From positions 525,677 through 589,676 of the forward strand of contig NZ_BMVW01000002.1 of NCBI RefSeq assembly GCF_014650915.1: 64,000 nt of DNA. Reading direction: 5' to 3'. A program made the position numbers and the translations under genes. Origin of the DNA: Streptomyces poonensis. Lineage in GTDB: Bacteria; Actinomycetota; Actinomycetes; Streptomycetales; Streptomycetaceae. The notes beneath the pieces were generated by a model. It was given only the letters and a program-made list of their open reading frames with translations, made no database searches and was not told the origin of the DNA. Each line of letters starts with the position of its first letter. Position 1 is the first letter of the stretch. Of the stretch, positions 17,736-26,231 are shown piece after piece.

Positions 17736-19034
17736 GTGATCCCCGAGAGCCCGTACCCCCACTCCCCCGGCTCCCCCGGCTCGCCCGCCGTTCCGGCGCC
17801 CGGTCGGCGAGCGGCCCGGCACGGCTGGACCGAGGCCGTGGCGACCGTTCTCGCCGGGCTGGTGGCGATGGCCGTGGTCGCCGGGCTCGGACTGTGGGCG
17901 GCGGGTGCCGCGGACCTTCCGGACAACGCGTTCCCCCGGGTCGTGGCGGCCGCCGTCGTCTCGGCGGTCGGCGGCGCGGTCGAGCTCTCGGGCGACATGG
18001 GCTCGCTCGCCGACAGCCGGGGCGGCCTGGTCGTGATGCCGCTGTCGGTGACACTGGTGGGCGCCCTGGTGATCGGCGCCGGCTTTCTGCGGCCGCTGCG
18101 GCACCGGGCGGTGGCCGGGGCACCCGAACTCGCGGGCTGGGCCGCCCGGATCGCCGTGCTGTGGCTGCTCGTGCTGATCGGTGCGGCGTCCCTCGCCCGG
18201 CAGACCTTCCGGGTCCCGCTCGGCGACGGCCTCCTCGACGACCTGGGCGAGCTGTTCGGGCTCGCTCCCACGGCGGGCTTCACGACCGATGTGCCGCGGA
18301 CGGTGCTGTTCGGGCTGCTGTGGCTCGCGGGGGTGTTCGTGCTGGCCCTGCTGGTGTCGCCGGGGGCCCCGCTGCCGGCCCGGCTGGTGCGCCTGCACGG
18401 GGCGGTGCGTCCGGCCGCGTACGCGATGCTGGCGCTGCTGCTCGCGTACGTCGTCGTGGGGCTGGTGATCGCGCTGGTGGTGGCCGCGACGCGGGAGGAC
18501 GCCGCCGGGACGTTCGCCGTGATCCTGCTCGGGCTGCCGAACCTGGTGTGGTTCGCCCTCACGATCGGGCTCGGCGCCTCCTGGACGGGCCGGGTGGACG
18601 GCCCTTTCGCGCTGCCGCTGCCGCGGCTGCTGGACGAGGCGCTGCGGACGTCCGGCGAGTCCACGCTGAACGTGCGGACCCTCGCCGAGCACGACGGCAG
18701 GGTGTGGTGGCTGGTGGTGGTCGCCGCGGTCCTGCTGCTCGCCGCCGCGGGTCTGGCGGTGTCCCGCTCCCCGGCCCGGGTGCGGCCGTGGCAGCACGCC
18801 GTGCGCCTGGCGGTCGCGTTGGTGGCGACCGTCCTGATGATCTGTTCGGTCGGCCGGATCTCCGCCCACTACGGGCTGTCGGTGCCGGTGCTGGGTGATC
18901 TCGGCACCGGGCTGTCCGGGGAGGTGTCCCTGCGGCCGCTGCTGTGGTCCGCGCTCGGGTTCGCCGCCCTGTGGGGGCTGGTGGCCGGAGCCCTGAGCGG
19001 GGTGTCGGCGCGGGGGGTGCGGCGGCGGCCCTGA
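17736..19034 (+). CDS. Streptophobe family membrane protein
   Basis: A 432-residue polytopic membrane protein of the actinomycete streptophobe family (function unknown). About ten hydrophobic helices are visible, from VATVLAGLVAMAVVAGLGLW near the N-terminus to a final Trp/Gly/Ala-rich segment. The region AVELSGDMGSLADSRGGLVVM after TM2 and PNLVWFALTIGLGASW in the middle are the kind of conserved patches seen in the family. The start is chosen at GTG 17736 from the TAGCGT-N7-GTG layout; GTG 17727 is the alternative. It ends 35 bp before a convergent gene. Confidence 0.8.
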   Translation: MIPESPYPHSPGSPGSPAVPAPGRRAARHGWTEAVATVLAGLVAMAVVAGLGLWAAGAADLPDNAFPRVVAAAVVSAVGGAVELSGDMGSLADSRGGLVVMPLSVTLVGALVIGAGFLRPLRHRAVAGAPELAGWAARIAVLWLLVLIGAASLARQTFRVPLGDGLLDDLGELFGLAPTAGFTTDVPRTVLFGLLWLAGVFVLALLVSPGAPLPARLVRLHGAVRPAAYAMLALLLAYVVVGLVIALVVAATREDAAGTFAVILLGLPNLVWFALTIGLGASWTGRVDGPFALPLPRLLDEALRTSGESTLNVRTLAEHDGRVWWLVVVAAVLLLAAAGLAVSRSPARVRPWQHAVRLAVALVATVLMICSVGRISAHYGLSVPVLGDLGTGLSGEVSLRPLLWSALGFAALWGLVAGALSGVSARGVRRRP

Positions 19035-19069
19035 GCGCTCGCCGGTTCCGCCCGGCACGGAGCGGGGGG

Positions 19070-19489
19070 TCAGGCGGCCGGCGTGGCCAGCGCGTGGGCC
19101 GTGCGCTGCACGCGCTGCATACGGAGCGCGTCGACGGACTCCGCGAGCAGCTCGTACTCGGTGGTGTCGTCGCTGGTCGCGACGCGGACCAGATGGCCGG
19201 CGGCCAGTTCCTCGGCCACGTACTCCTGCTCGGCGTCGTCCCCGCTCCAGGCGCGCAGCACGCCGGGGACGTCCGGCACGCCGTCCGCCACCGGGACGAT
19301 CGCGTTCGGGGGGTAGTGCGCGTTCTCGGGGCGCGGGTCCAGCCGCTCGGCGATCCATAACGCCCGGTCGCGCATCCACCAGAGGGCGAGGGCCAGGGTG
19401 GGGGCGCGGTACGTGCCGAGCGGCACGCCCACACGCCGGCCGCCGCATATCCCGTACGCCGTGACATGGCACAGGAACTCGTCGTGCAC
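19070..19489 (-). CDS. Conserved Streptomyces hypothetical protein with a TTA codon
   Basis: A 139-residue soluble protein of unknown function that I recognise only as a conserved streptomycete type. The N-terminal core is VHDEFLCHVTAYGICGGRRV followed by GVPLGTYRAPTLALALWWMR, and the middle is ALWIAERLDPRPENAHYPPN. GTG 19489 has GGGGGAG 6 bases upstream. No domain, signal peptide or membrane segment is visible. Leucine 44 is encoded by TTA (19358-19360 on the minus strand), the rare codon read by the bldA tRNA, so translation may be limited to late growth. Confidence 0.75.
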   Translation of the reverse strand: MHDEFLCHVTAYGICGGRRVGVPLGTYRAPTLALALWWMRDRALWIAERLDPRPENAHYPPNAIVPVADGVPDVPGVLRAWSGDDAEQEYVAEELAAGHLVRVATSDDTTEYELLAESVDALRMQRVQRTAHALATPAA

Positions 19490-19888
19490 GTTCGCTCCCC
19501 CATCGCAGCCGACAGCCGATCCGGCTCCGTACGTTTGCGCCCAGTTGGCCGTACACGTAGGGCGATGAGTCGAACACGCGCGGTGGCGCGATGGTTCATG
19601 CCTCAAGCGCCCTGCATAAGGAGTATTGCCACTCCTGACACTCTGTCACCACACGATTCCGGCCAGTCTGCCGTCGTATACACCGCCCGGAATGGCCGAT
19701 TCGCCACGCAACCGCTCCGTCCGCCCGGCACCCCGCCCGGGTGCGGGCATGACCTGCCAGGTAATCGACGCCGCAGGCGCGGCCCGGGATCGTGGCGGTA
19801 CCGGAGTACCACGGCCCCACCGGGGGCCCGGATCCGGTTGCGGACCGACCGACCGACTTCGTACGACCTCGATGGAGGCCTGCCGACC
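19490..19888. other. Intergenic region, no gene found
   Basis: This 399-bp gap separates the divergent 139-residue gene and the SnoaL-like gene. It contains small inverted repeats (AGGAGT/ACTCCT at 19619-19636; GGTAC/GTACC near 19796-19809). GATGGAGGCC about 10-19 bases before the SnoaL-like start is its probable ribosome site. No open frame here looks coding. Confidence 0.6.
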
Positions 19889-20293
19889 ATGTCCACGATC
19901 ACCCAGCGTCATCAGACCGCTGTGAGCCGGTACTTCGCCGCCTGGAACGCGTCCGGGGAGGAGGAACTGACCGCCGCGGTCGCCGCCGCCTGGGCCGAGG
20001 ACGGCGGTTACACCGATCCGCTCGCCGACGTCCGCGGGCACGAGCGGATCGCGGCTCTGATCGCGGCGACGCGCGAGCAGTTCCCGGGGTACGTCTTCCG
20101 CCCGTCCGGCGCCGTGGACGGGCACCACGACATCGCCCGCTTCGGCTGGGAACTGGTCGGCGAGGCGGACGGCTCGGCGCCGGTCGCCGGGTTCGACGTC
20201 ATCGCCTTGGACGACGAGGGGCGGATCCGCAGCGTGTACGGGTTCCTGGACCGGGTGCCGGCGCCGGCGCCGGTGCCGTCCGCGGGGGCGTGA
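19889..20293 (+). CDS. SnoaL / NTF2-like domain protein
   Basis: A 134-residue protein with the nuclear-transport-factor-2/SnoaL cone fold: helix RYFAAWNASGEEELTAAVAA, strand WAEDGGYTDPLADVRGHERI, and the final strands FDVIALDDEGRIRSVYGFLD. Such proteins act as small isomerases or cyclases or bind ligands. The start ATG 19889 has GGAGG about 11 bases upstream. No biosynthetic neighbour gives a substrate. The last 15 residues are Pro/Ala-rich. A strong terminator follows. Confidence 0.85.
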   Translation: MSTITQRHQTAVSRYFAAWNASGEEELTAAVAAAWAEDGGYTDPLADVRGHERIAALIAATREQFPGYVFRPSGAVDGHHDIARFGWELVGEADGSAPVAGFDVIALDDEGRIRSVYGFLDRVPAPAPVPSAGA

Positions 20294-20325
20294 CGCGCGC
20301 GACGGGTCTCGGGCCCCCGCGGGGG

Positions 20326-20363
20326 GTGTGCGTGCCGGACGCCGTACTCTCCGGCACGCACAC
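20326..20363. terminator. Bidirectional terminator hairpin
   Basis: A 13-bp perfect stem (GTGTGCGTGCCGG / CCGGCACGCACAC) with a 12-nt loop, placed between the convergent SnoaL-like and aldo/keto reductase genes. Confidence 0.8.
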
Positions 20364-20393
20364 GGGTCTCGCACACGGCTCCGTGCCGAGCCG

Positions 20394-21395
20394 TCAGCCC
20401 TCCGCCCTGATCACCGCGTCGATACGGGCCAGCTCCTCGGGCTCGAAGTCCAGGTTGCGGATGGCCGCGACGCTGTCCTCCAGCTGCTGCGGGCTGCTCG
20501 CGCCGACCAGGGCGGAGGTGACGCGGCCGCCGCGCAGCACCCAGGCCAGCGCGAGCTGGGCGAGGGACTGGCCGCGGGACTTCGCGATGTCGTCGAGCTC
20601 ACGCAGCCGCCGTACGAGGTCCTCGGTGACCTTGTCGGCGCTCAGGAACGGGCTGTCGCTCGCGGCGCGCGAGTCCTCCGGGATGCCGTCCAGGTAGCGC
20701 GCCGTCAGCAGGCCCTGCTCCAGGGGCGAGAACACGATCGACCCGACGCCCAGCTCGTCCAGGGTGTCCAGGAGCCCCTCGTCCTCGGGACGGCGGTCGA
20801 GCATCGAGTAGCGCGGCTGGTGGATCAGCAGCGGGGTGCCCAGCTCGCCGAGGATGCGGGCGGCCTCGCGGGTCTGCTCGGGCGAGTAGTTGGAGACACC
20901 GACGTACAGCGCCTTGCCCTGCTGCACCGCCGAGTGCAGGGCGCCCATCGTCTCCTCCAGGGGAGTCTCCGGGTCGGGGCGGTGCGAGTAGAAGATGTCG
21001 ACGTAGTCCAGGCCCATGCGGGCGAGGCTCCGGTCGAGCGACGACAGCAGGTACTTCCGCGAGCCCCATTCGCCGTACGGGCCCGGCCACATCAGATAGC
21101 CGGCCTTGGTGGAGATCACCATCTCGTCGCGGTACGGCGCGAAGTCCGCCTTGAGCGCCTCGCCGAAGGCGGACTCGGCGGCACCGGGCGGCGGGCCGTA
21201 GTTGTTCGCCAGGTCGAAGTGCGTGACGCCCAGGTCGAAGGCGCGGCGCAGGATGGCGCGCTGGGTGGCGACGGGCCGGTCGGGCCCGAAGTTGTGCCAC
21301 AGGCCGAGCGACAGCGCGGGCAGCTTCAGACCGCTGCGTCCGGTGCGCCGGTAGGGCATGTCCGCGTAGCGGTCGGGGTGTGCGGTGTACAACAC
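20394..21395 (-). CDS. Aldo/keto reductase (YghZ / glyceraldehyde-3-phosphate reductase type)
   Basis: A 333-residue aldo/keto reductase. GTG 21395 is chosen because AGGAG lies 4-5 bases upstream. The N-terminus RRTGRSGLKLPALSLGLWHN and the segment DLANNYGPPPGAAESAFGEA are typical of the YghZ/GpR group, which reduces methylglyoxal and L-glyceraldehyde 3-phosphate. Tetrad residues are visible in FDLANNYG (Asp, Tyr), VISTKAGYLMW (Lys) and FYSHRPDPETPLEE (His). The divergent LysR gene with a palindrome between them suggests that regulator controls it. Confidence 0.92.
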   Translation of the reverse strand: MLYTAHPDRYADMPYRRTGRSGLKLPALSLGLWHNFGPDRPVATQRAILRRAFDLGVTHFDLANNYGPPPGAAESAFGEALKADFAPYRDEMVISTKAGYLMWPGPYGEWGSRKYLLSSLDRSLARMGLDYVDIFYSHRPDPETPLEETMGALHSAVQQGKALYVGVSNYSPEQTREAARILGELGTPLLIHQPRYSMLDRRPEDEGLLDTLDELGVGSIVFSPLEQGLLTARYLDGIPEDSRAASDSPFLSADKVTEDLVRRLRELDDIAKSRGQSLAQLALAWVLRGGRVTSALVGASSPQQLEDSVAAIRNLDFEPEELARIDAVIRAEG

Positions 21396-21469
21396 GTACT
21401 CCTGTAGGGACGGAGGAGCAGGCAACAAGTGCCCACTCTGGCGTGTCGCGGCCCAGTGGTCCAACCGGA

Positions 21470-21485
21470 GAATCCGATGGGATTC
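21470..21485 (+). promoter_or_regulatory. Palindrome in the AKR-LysR intergenic region
   Basis: GAATCC-GATG-GGATTC is a perfect 6-bp inverted repeat with a 4-bp spacer. It lies 41 bp before the LysR start and 75 bp from the divergent aldo/keto reductase start, a plausible operator for either gene. Confidence 0.45.
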
Positions 21486-21526
21486 AGCGACCGGGTTTCT
21501 CAATGGGCTCAGTAGGCTTCTCCGTC

Positions 21527-22423
21527 ATGGAACTGCGTCACCTTCAGCACTTCGTCGCCGTCGCCGAGGACCAGCACTTCACCCGGGCGGCCGAGCGGCT
21601 GATGGTCTCGCAGTCGGGCCTGTCCGCCTCCATCCGCGCCCTGGAACGCGAGCTCCGGGCCCCGCTGTTCGTACGCACCACGCGCCGGGTGACGCTCACC
21701 GAGGCGGGGCGTGCGCTGCTGGTGGAGGCCGAGCGGATCCTCGCCCAGGTGCGGGCCGCGCACGAGGCGGTGGCCGCGGTGCAGGGCGTGCTGCGCGGCA
21801 CGCTGTTCCTCGGCACCGAGCAGTGCATCGCGGGCGTGTACGTCGCCGGGCTGCTGGCCGCGTTCCGGCGGCACCACCCGGACGTGGAGGTGCGGCTGCG
21901 CCAGGCGGGGGCGGGCGCGCTGGCGGAGGAGGTCGCGGCGGGGCGCCTCGACCTCGCCTTCGCGGTGCGGACGCGGGCGGACGACGACCAGCTGCGCTCC
22001 GTGCCGCTGGCCGGCGAACCGATGATCCTGCTCTGCCACCCGACGCACCGCCTCGCGGCCGCCGGGGCCCCCGTGACGCCCCGGGACCTGAGCGGCGAGA
22101 CCTTCGTCGACTTCCATCCCGACTGGGGCCCGCGCCGCGTCACCGACGCCGCCTTCGCCGCCGCGGGCGTCCGCCGGACCGTGGCACTGGAGGTCAACGA
22201 CGTGCACGGCCTGCTCGACCTGGTCGACGAGGGCCTGGGGGTCGCGGTGGTGCCCCGGCACTTCCGGCACAAGCGGGAGTCCCTCACCGCCCTGCCGCTG
22301 AAGGGCACCGGCGACACGGAGTACGAGACGGTCGCCCTGCTGCCGCCCCCGCAGGCCACCGGCCCGGCGGCGCGGGCACTGATGCGGCTGCTGGACGAGA
22401 TGGACGCCGGACCGCGGACGTGA
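21527..22423 (+). CDS. LysR family transcriptional regulator
   Basis: A 298-residue LysR-type regulator. The helix-turn-helix occupies residues 1-60 (ELRHLQHFVAVAEDQHFTRA then LMVSQSGLSASIRALERELR). The substrate domain follows (GTLFLGTEQCIAGVYVAGLL). The ATG at 21527 has TAGGCT 8 nt upstream and no Shine-Dalgarno, so it may be leaderless. Divergence from the YghZ-like reductase suggests it controls that gene, perhaps in response to reactive aldehydes (inference). It is convergent with the glycosyltransferase gene, with only 3 bp between stops. Confidence 0.92.
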   Translation: MELRHLQHFVAVAEDQHFTRAAERLMVSQSGLSASIRALERELRAPLFVRTTRRVTLTEAGRALLVEAERILAQVRAAHEAVAAVQGVLRGTLFLGTEQCIAGVYVAGLLAAFRRHHPDVEVRLRQAGAGALAEEVAAGRLDLAFAVRTRADDDQLRSVPLAGEPMILLCHPTHRLAAAGAPVTPRDLSGETFVDFHPDWGPRRVTDAAFAAAGVRRTVALEVNDVHGLLDLVDEGLGVAVVPRHFRHKRESLTALPLKGTGDTEYETVALLPPPQATGPAARALMRLLDEMDAGPRT

Positions 22424-22426
22424 CCA

Positions 22427-24019
22427 CTAGCGCCCGTCCCGGAGTCCGGCGGGCGCGAGGTGGAAGTCGAAACCGCCGAACCGGTGGGTGGGCCAGTCAC
22501 GGGCGTACGCGGGCGGCGCCGCTCCCGGCGCGGTGAGCGCCACGACCGGGACCCGCTCGGCGGTGCGCAGGATCTCGCCCCGGGTGGTGTTGGCGTTGTT
22601 GCCGCGGGTGTTCCCGGACGCGCAGCGGGCGTAGAACCCGACCGGGATGGCCTGGTGCCCGGTCACCAGGCAGGGCGGCCGCACGCCGAGCCGGTGCAGT
22701 TCGGCCGCGGTGCGCGTCCAGTTCTCGCGGCTCGCGGTGGTGCGCTCGACCGTCCGCTCCAGCACCGCGTACTGCGCCACGAGATGCCCGGCCAGCACCA
22801 GCGCCACCAGCGTCACGGCGACCGGGCGCCAGGTCCGGCCCGGCGCCGTGACCAGGTGGGCGAGCGCGTCGGCGGCCACGAGGAACAGCAGCGCGTAGGC
22901 GGGCAGGAGGAAGCGCGGAGCGGCGTACCCGATCAGGAACAGGTAGGGGACGGCCGCCGTGGCGGCGCAGGCCAGCGGGATCAGCGTGACCTCGGCGCGC
23001 CGTGCCCTGACGGCCACCACCAGGCCCAGCACGGCGAGCACCGGCAGGAGGTACCACCAGAAGGTGACCGTCAGGTCGGCCGGACCGCCCGTGCACGGCC
23101 GGCACAGGGTGCGTCCGCCCAGGCTGCGCAACTGGTCGTCGACGGCGATGTTCCAGCCCAGCCCGCCCTGGACGCGGGACCCGTCGGACAGCCGCTGCCG
23201 CAGACCGCCGTACGCCGTGTACGCCTCGATCACCCAGGGCGCCGCTCCCGCGGTTAGCCCGGCGAGGAGCGCCGCGAGCAGCCGCGGATGCCACCGGCGC
23301 CGTACGCACACGAGAACGGCGAGCAACGGCAGGGTCACCCACACGGCGTCCGTGGGGCGCATCACCGCCATCAGCGCGGCGCCGGCGCCGGCGCCCCACA
23401 GGGCCGCCCGGTGGCCGCGGTCGGCCACGGCGGCGTGATCGGCCCGTTCGCCGTCCTCGGCTCGTTCGCCCCCGTCGGCCCGGGCGGTGCGATCGGCCCT
23501 GGCGCCGCGATGAGCCTGGGCGCGCAGGAAGCAGCCGACGCAGACCAGCGCCCCGATCGCCACCCAGTAGTTGGGCATGGCCTGCGGGCCGTAGAACAGC
23601 GTCACCCACAGGGTGGCGAAGAGGGCACCCGCCCCGGCCAGCACACGGGCCGGGAACAGTCCCCGCCAGGCGCGCAGCGCCAGATACAGGGCGAGCCCGG
23701 ACAGCACGGCCAGGTAGATGCGCAGCAACGGGGTCGACGACGACCAGGAGGCGATCGGCGCCACCAGCCAGGACACGCCCCGCGCGCGTGGGGCGCTGAA
23801 GAACGCGGCCGGAGCGTCGGGACTCACCTGGCTGACGTACACCGACTCGTCCCAGCCGAGGCCCGTCCCCGGTCGTACGAGAGCGAGTTGGGCCGCGGTG
23901 AAGGCACCGGCCACGCCCCACAGCCACCCCTCGCCGCGCTCCCGCCACGACGTGCCGGTGACGGTGACCGGGCCGGGGCGCCGCGCTTCGGCGACCGTGA
24001 CGTTCGAGCTGCTGACCAT
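22427..24019 (-). CDS. GT-C type membrane glycosyltransferase (family 39-like)
   Basis: A 530-residue polytopic membrane protein. ATG 24019 follows AAGGGTGG. The first lumenal loop carries the acidic GT-C signature (GLGWDESVYVSQ, about residue 57). About ten hydrophobic helices follow (IYLAVLSGLALYLALRAW; VAIGALVCVGCFLRAQ; LLPVLAVLGLVVAVRA), and the C-terminal part is a mixed hydrophilic domain. Such enzymes use polyprenyl-phosphate sugars to glycosylate lipids or proteins. A hydrophilic RADRTARADGGERAEDGER insert between two helices is unusual. The sugar and acceptor are unknown. Confidence 0.82.
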   Translation of the reverse strand: MVSSSNVTVAEARRPGPVTVTGTSWRERGEGWLWGVAGAFTAAQLALVRPGTGLGWDESVYVSQVSPDAPAAFFSAPRARGVSWLVAPIASWSSSTPLLRIYLAVLSGLALYLALRAWRGLFPARVLAGAGALFATLWVTLFYGPQAMPNYWVAIGALVCVGCFLRAQAHRGARADRTARADGGERAEDGERADHAAVADRGHRAALWGAGAGAALMAVMRPTDAVWVTLPLLAVLVCVRRRWHPRLLAALLAGLTAGAAPWVIEAYTAYGGLRQRLSDGSRVQGGLGWNIAVDDQLRSLGGRTLCRPCTGGPADLTVTFWWYLLPVLAVLGLVVAVRARRAEVTLIPLACAATAAVPYLFLIGYAAPRFLLPAYALLFLVAADALAHLVTAPGRTWRPVAVTLVALVLAGHLVAQYAVLERTVERTTASRENWTRTAAELHRLGVRPPCLVTGHQAIPVGFYARCASGNTRGNNANTTRGEILRTAERVPVVALTAPGAAPPAYARDWPTHRFGGFDFHLAPAGLRDGR

Positions 24020-24104
24020 CGTCCACCCTTCACCTCCGGGCCCGGGCCCGGAGGTTCCCTCGCCTCCTCGCTGCGCGGCCGCGCGGGGCACGGCGAGAAA
24101 ACGG

Positions 24105-24133
24105 ATCCGAAAAAACATGGACAAAATAGTCAA
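24105..24133 (-). promoter_or_regulatory. Candidate promoter for the glycosyltransferase gene
   Basis: On the minus strand TTGACT (24128-24133) and TCGGAT (24105-24110) are separated by 17 bases, inside an unusually A/T-rich patch. It is about 85 bp upstream of the start codon. Confidence 0.45.
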
Positions 24134-24678
24134 ATAGACTGGCATGCGCCGTGCGGGGGCACACGGGAACGGAGCACTTGAGCCAACCGGCCCAACGGAC
24201 CGGTGGACCGTCGGGATTCGCGGGACCTGCCGGAACCGGCCCGGCTCCCGGGCAGGCCGGCTCACCGGACCGGGGACACCGGGTACGGTCTCGCCCCGCC
24301 CGGCGGAGGAACCACGGGACCGTCGAGGTCTCCGGGACTCCCACGGCCGCTCACGTTGCGTTCCGGCAAAGACCGCCTCCTCGCCCGGGGGCGTTCAGTC
24401 TGCACGCCGGGTGGCGCTTCGGCCAATCCGGGGAGCGGTCTTTCGCCATGCCGCCGCTTGTCCGGAACGGGCACCGGGCCACGGCCGGACGCCGGGCCCC
24501 GCCGTACCGCGGGAGCAGGGCGCAGAGGACAGTCCGCGCAGGCCAGGCGTTCGCGTCCCGTCGGGCGACGCACAGCGGGCGGACGTACGTCCCGACGCTC
24601 CCGGACGCGTTCTGCGGGGGCCGTCCGATGGCCGGTTCCGGCGGCGAAGGGCGGGAAGTCACCGGTGGACGGCACAGC
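24134..24678. other. Non-coding stretch, no gene found
   Basis: About 545 bp between the glycosyltransferase promoter and the end of the beta-helix gene. Several open frames cross it on both strands. Their translations are Arg/Pro-rich, lack any family resemblance and lack ribosome sites, so I call none. Confidence 0.55.
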
Positions 24679-24710
24679 GCGGCGGCCGGGGCGGGTACCC
24701 CGGCCGCCGC
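24679..24710 (-). terminator. Terminator of the beta-helix gene
   Basis: A 13-bp perfect stem (GCGGCGGCCGGGG / CCCCGGCCGCCGC) with a 6-nt loop, starting 14 bp past the stop codon of the minus-strand gene. Confidence 0.8.
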
Positions 24711-24723
24711 ATCCTCGCACGCG

Positions 24724-26010
24724 TCAGCAGATGTTCTGGCTGCTGTTGACGAGCGTGTTGTTGCGGAAGGTGGTATTGGTGCCGCAGGGGTTCTCGCGGA
24801 TCGCGGAGTTGGTCACCGTGAGGTTCTGAATGGTGATGTCGGAGTTGTTGGGGAACTCCGAGCGGGCCGCGAGCCGGATCTCGCCGCCGCCGGTGACGCT
24901 GCCGCTCTGGGCCGCGATGTTCACGTTGTAGCAGTTCTCGACGAGGATCGCGTTGTTGCCGGTGTTGCTGAGGTTGACCCGGTCGATGACCGCGCCACCG
25001 CTCTCGGAGACACAGAAGACCCCACGCCCGCCGCCGCGCGCGACGACCTCGCCCACGCGGATGTTGGTGGGGTAGGAGCTGCCGACCCTGCCGTTGCGGT
25101 TGGCCATGCGGAAGGCCGCGTACCCGGTTCCGGTGCCCGCGCCGTCCGCGTCGACCTTCGTCACGGTGGCGTTGATCGTCTGGTTGAGGAGGAGCCCCGA
25201 CTCGCCCACGTTGCGGGCGGTGACCGTGCCGACGGTGAGGCCGTCGACGCCGTACGTCTCGACCGCGTGGCTGCTCGCGCCGGAGACGTACACGTTGTCG
25301 ATCCTGACGTTCTTCGTCCACTGGCTGGTGTCGCCGCGGTTGTCGATGCGTACGCCCAGGCCGGCCGAGAGGCGCATGTCGATCTGGCCGAGGACGACGT
25401 TCTGGACGTTGCGCAGGAAGATGCCGTACAGCGGGGCACCGGTGACGTTGAGGTGCTGGACCTCGATGTCCCGGGTGCCGCGGGAGTAGACCGGCGCCTG
25501 GTCGCCGGACCCGCTGCCGGTGACGTTGATCGTGCCGCACACGTCGAGGACGGTGTAGCTCGGCAGGGAGACCCGCGATCCCGCGCCGATCGAGCCCGAG
25601 CCGCGGACGACGACCCGTTCCTTCGACGTCCGGTTCGCGGTCAGGCTGCCGATGGCCGCCTGCATCGCGGCCCGCATGTCGCTGCCGGTGTACACGACGC
25701 CACTGCCGCGCCGGGCGGTCCAGGTGCTGCCGCTGAGCACGGCCTCCGCCTGGTACGAGCCCTCACCGCAGGCGGCCGCGGCGGCCTGCCGCGGGGCGGT
25801 GACGGCGCGTCCGGCCGACGGCGCACCGGCCGGCGACGCGCTCGGGGCCGCGCTCGGGGCCGCGCTCGCGGGGGCCGTCAGCACGGCCGCCCCGGTGAGC
25901 AGGGCGGTGGCACAGGCGGCGGTGACACCGGCACGCCGCCTGCGGCTTCCGCGGGCGAGCACGGTGGCGTCGGCGGTGTCGGTGAGGTGAGGTGCGGCTC
26001 TGCGTCCCAT
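24724..26010 (-). CDS. Secreted right-handed beta-helix (pectate-lyase-like) protein
   Basis: A 428-residue exported protein. Start ATG 26010 has GGAG 8 bases upstream. The N-terminus has a positive region (RGSRRRRAG), a hydrophobic core (VTAACATALLTGAAVLT) and a signal-peptidase AXA site near residue 50 (APASAA). A low-complexity Ala/Pro/Ser segment follows, then repeated short strands with Asn ladders (INVTGSGSG, IEVQHLNVTGAPLYGIFLRN, VRIDNVYVSGASSH). The pattern is of parallel beta-helix polysaccharide-binding or lyase proteins (pectate lyase superfamily, PbH1 repeats). Two Cys near the end (CYNVN; NPCGT) may form a disulphide. A LacI-type palindrome in the promoter fits regulated polysaccharide use. 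Confidence 0.85.
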   Translation of the reverse strand: MGRRAAPHLTDTADATVLARGSRRRRAGVTAACATALLTGAAVLTAPASAAPSAAPSASPAGAPSAGRAVTAPRQAAAAACGEGSYQAEAVLSGSTWTARRGSGVVYTGSDMRAAMQAAIGSLTANRTSKERVVVRGSGSIGAGSRVSLPSYTVLDVCGTINVTGSGSGDQAPVYSRGTRDIEVQHLNVTGAPLYGIFLRNVQNVVLGQIDMRLSAGLGVRIDNRGDTSQWTKNVRIDNVYVSGASSHAVETYGVDGLTVGTVTARNVGESGLLLNQTINATVTKVDADGAGTGTGYAAFRMANRNGRVGSSYPTNIRVGEVVARGGGRGVFCVSESGGAVIDRVNLSNTGNNAILVENCYNVNIAAQSGSVTGGGEIRLAARSEFPNNSDITIQNLTVTNSAIRENPCGTNTTFRNNTLVNSSQNIC

Positions 26011-26064
26011 CTCGTCTTCTCCTCTGTGGGGGTGGTGCGCCTGCCGATCCGGCCCATGACCGAT

Positions 26065-26076
26065 TGAATCGATTCA
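26065..26076. promoter_or_regulatory. LacI-type operator palindrome before the beta-helix gene
   Basis: TGAATCGATTCA is a perfect 12-bp palindrome with the central CG typical of LacI-family operators. It lies 55 bp upstream of the start and overlaps the likely -10 region; TTGTCA at 26092-26097 on the minus strand is a candidate -35. Confidence 0.6.
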
Positions 26077-26231
26077 TTGATGACGCATACATGACAACAG
26101 CTGGACAGCAAGCGTTTTCTACGGCGGCGCCGAGTGTGGCAACGCCGCTCCGTGCGGTCAAGGGGTCAGGGGTGCGAGACGTCCGGGATTCTCGGAGGCG
26201 CGGCAGCCGCGCATGCGGGAAGGTGGAGGTC

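Noticed and set aside
24144..24749. Open frames before the beta-helix gene
   Set aside because: No ribosome site, no family match and composition like random GC-rich sequence.
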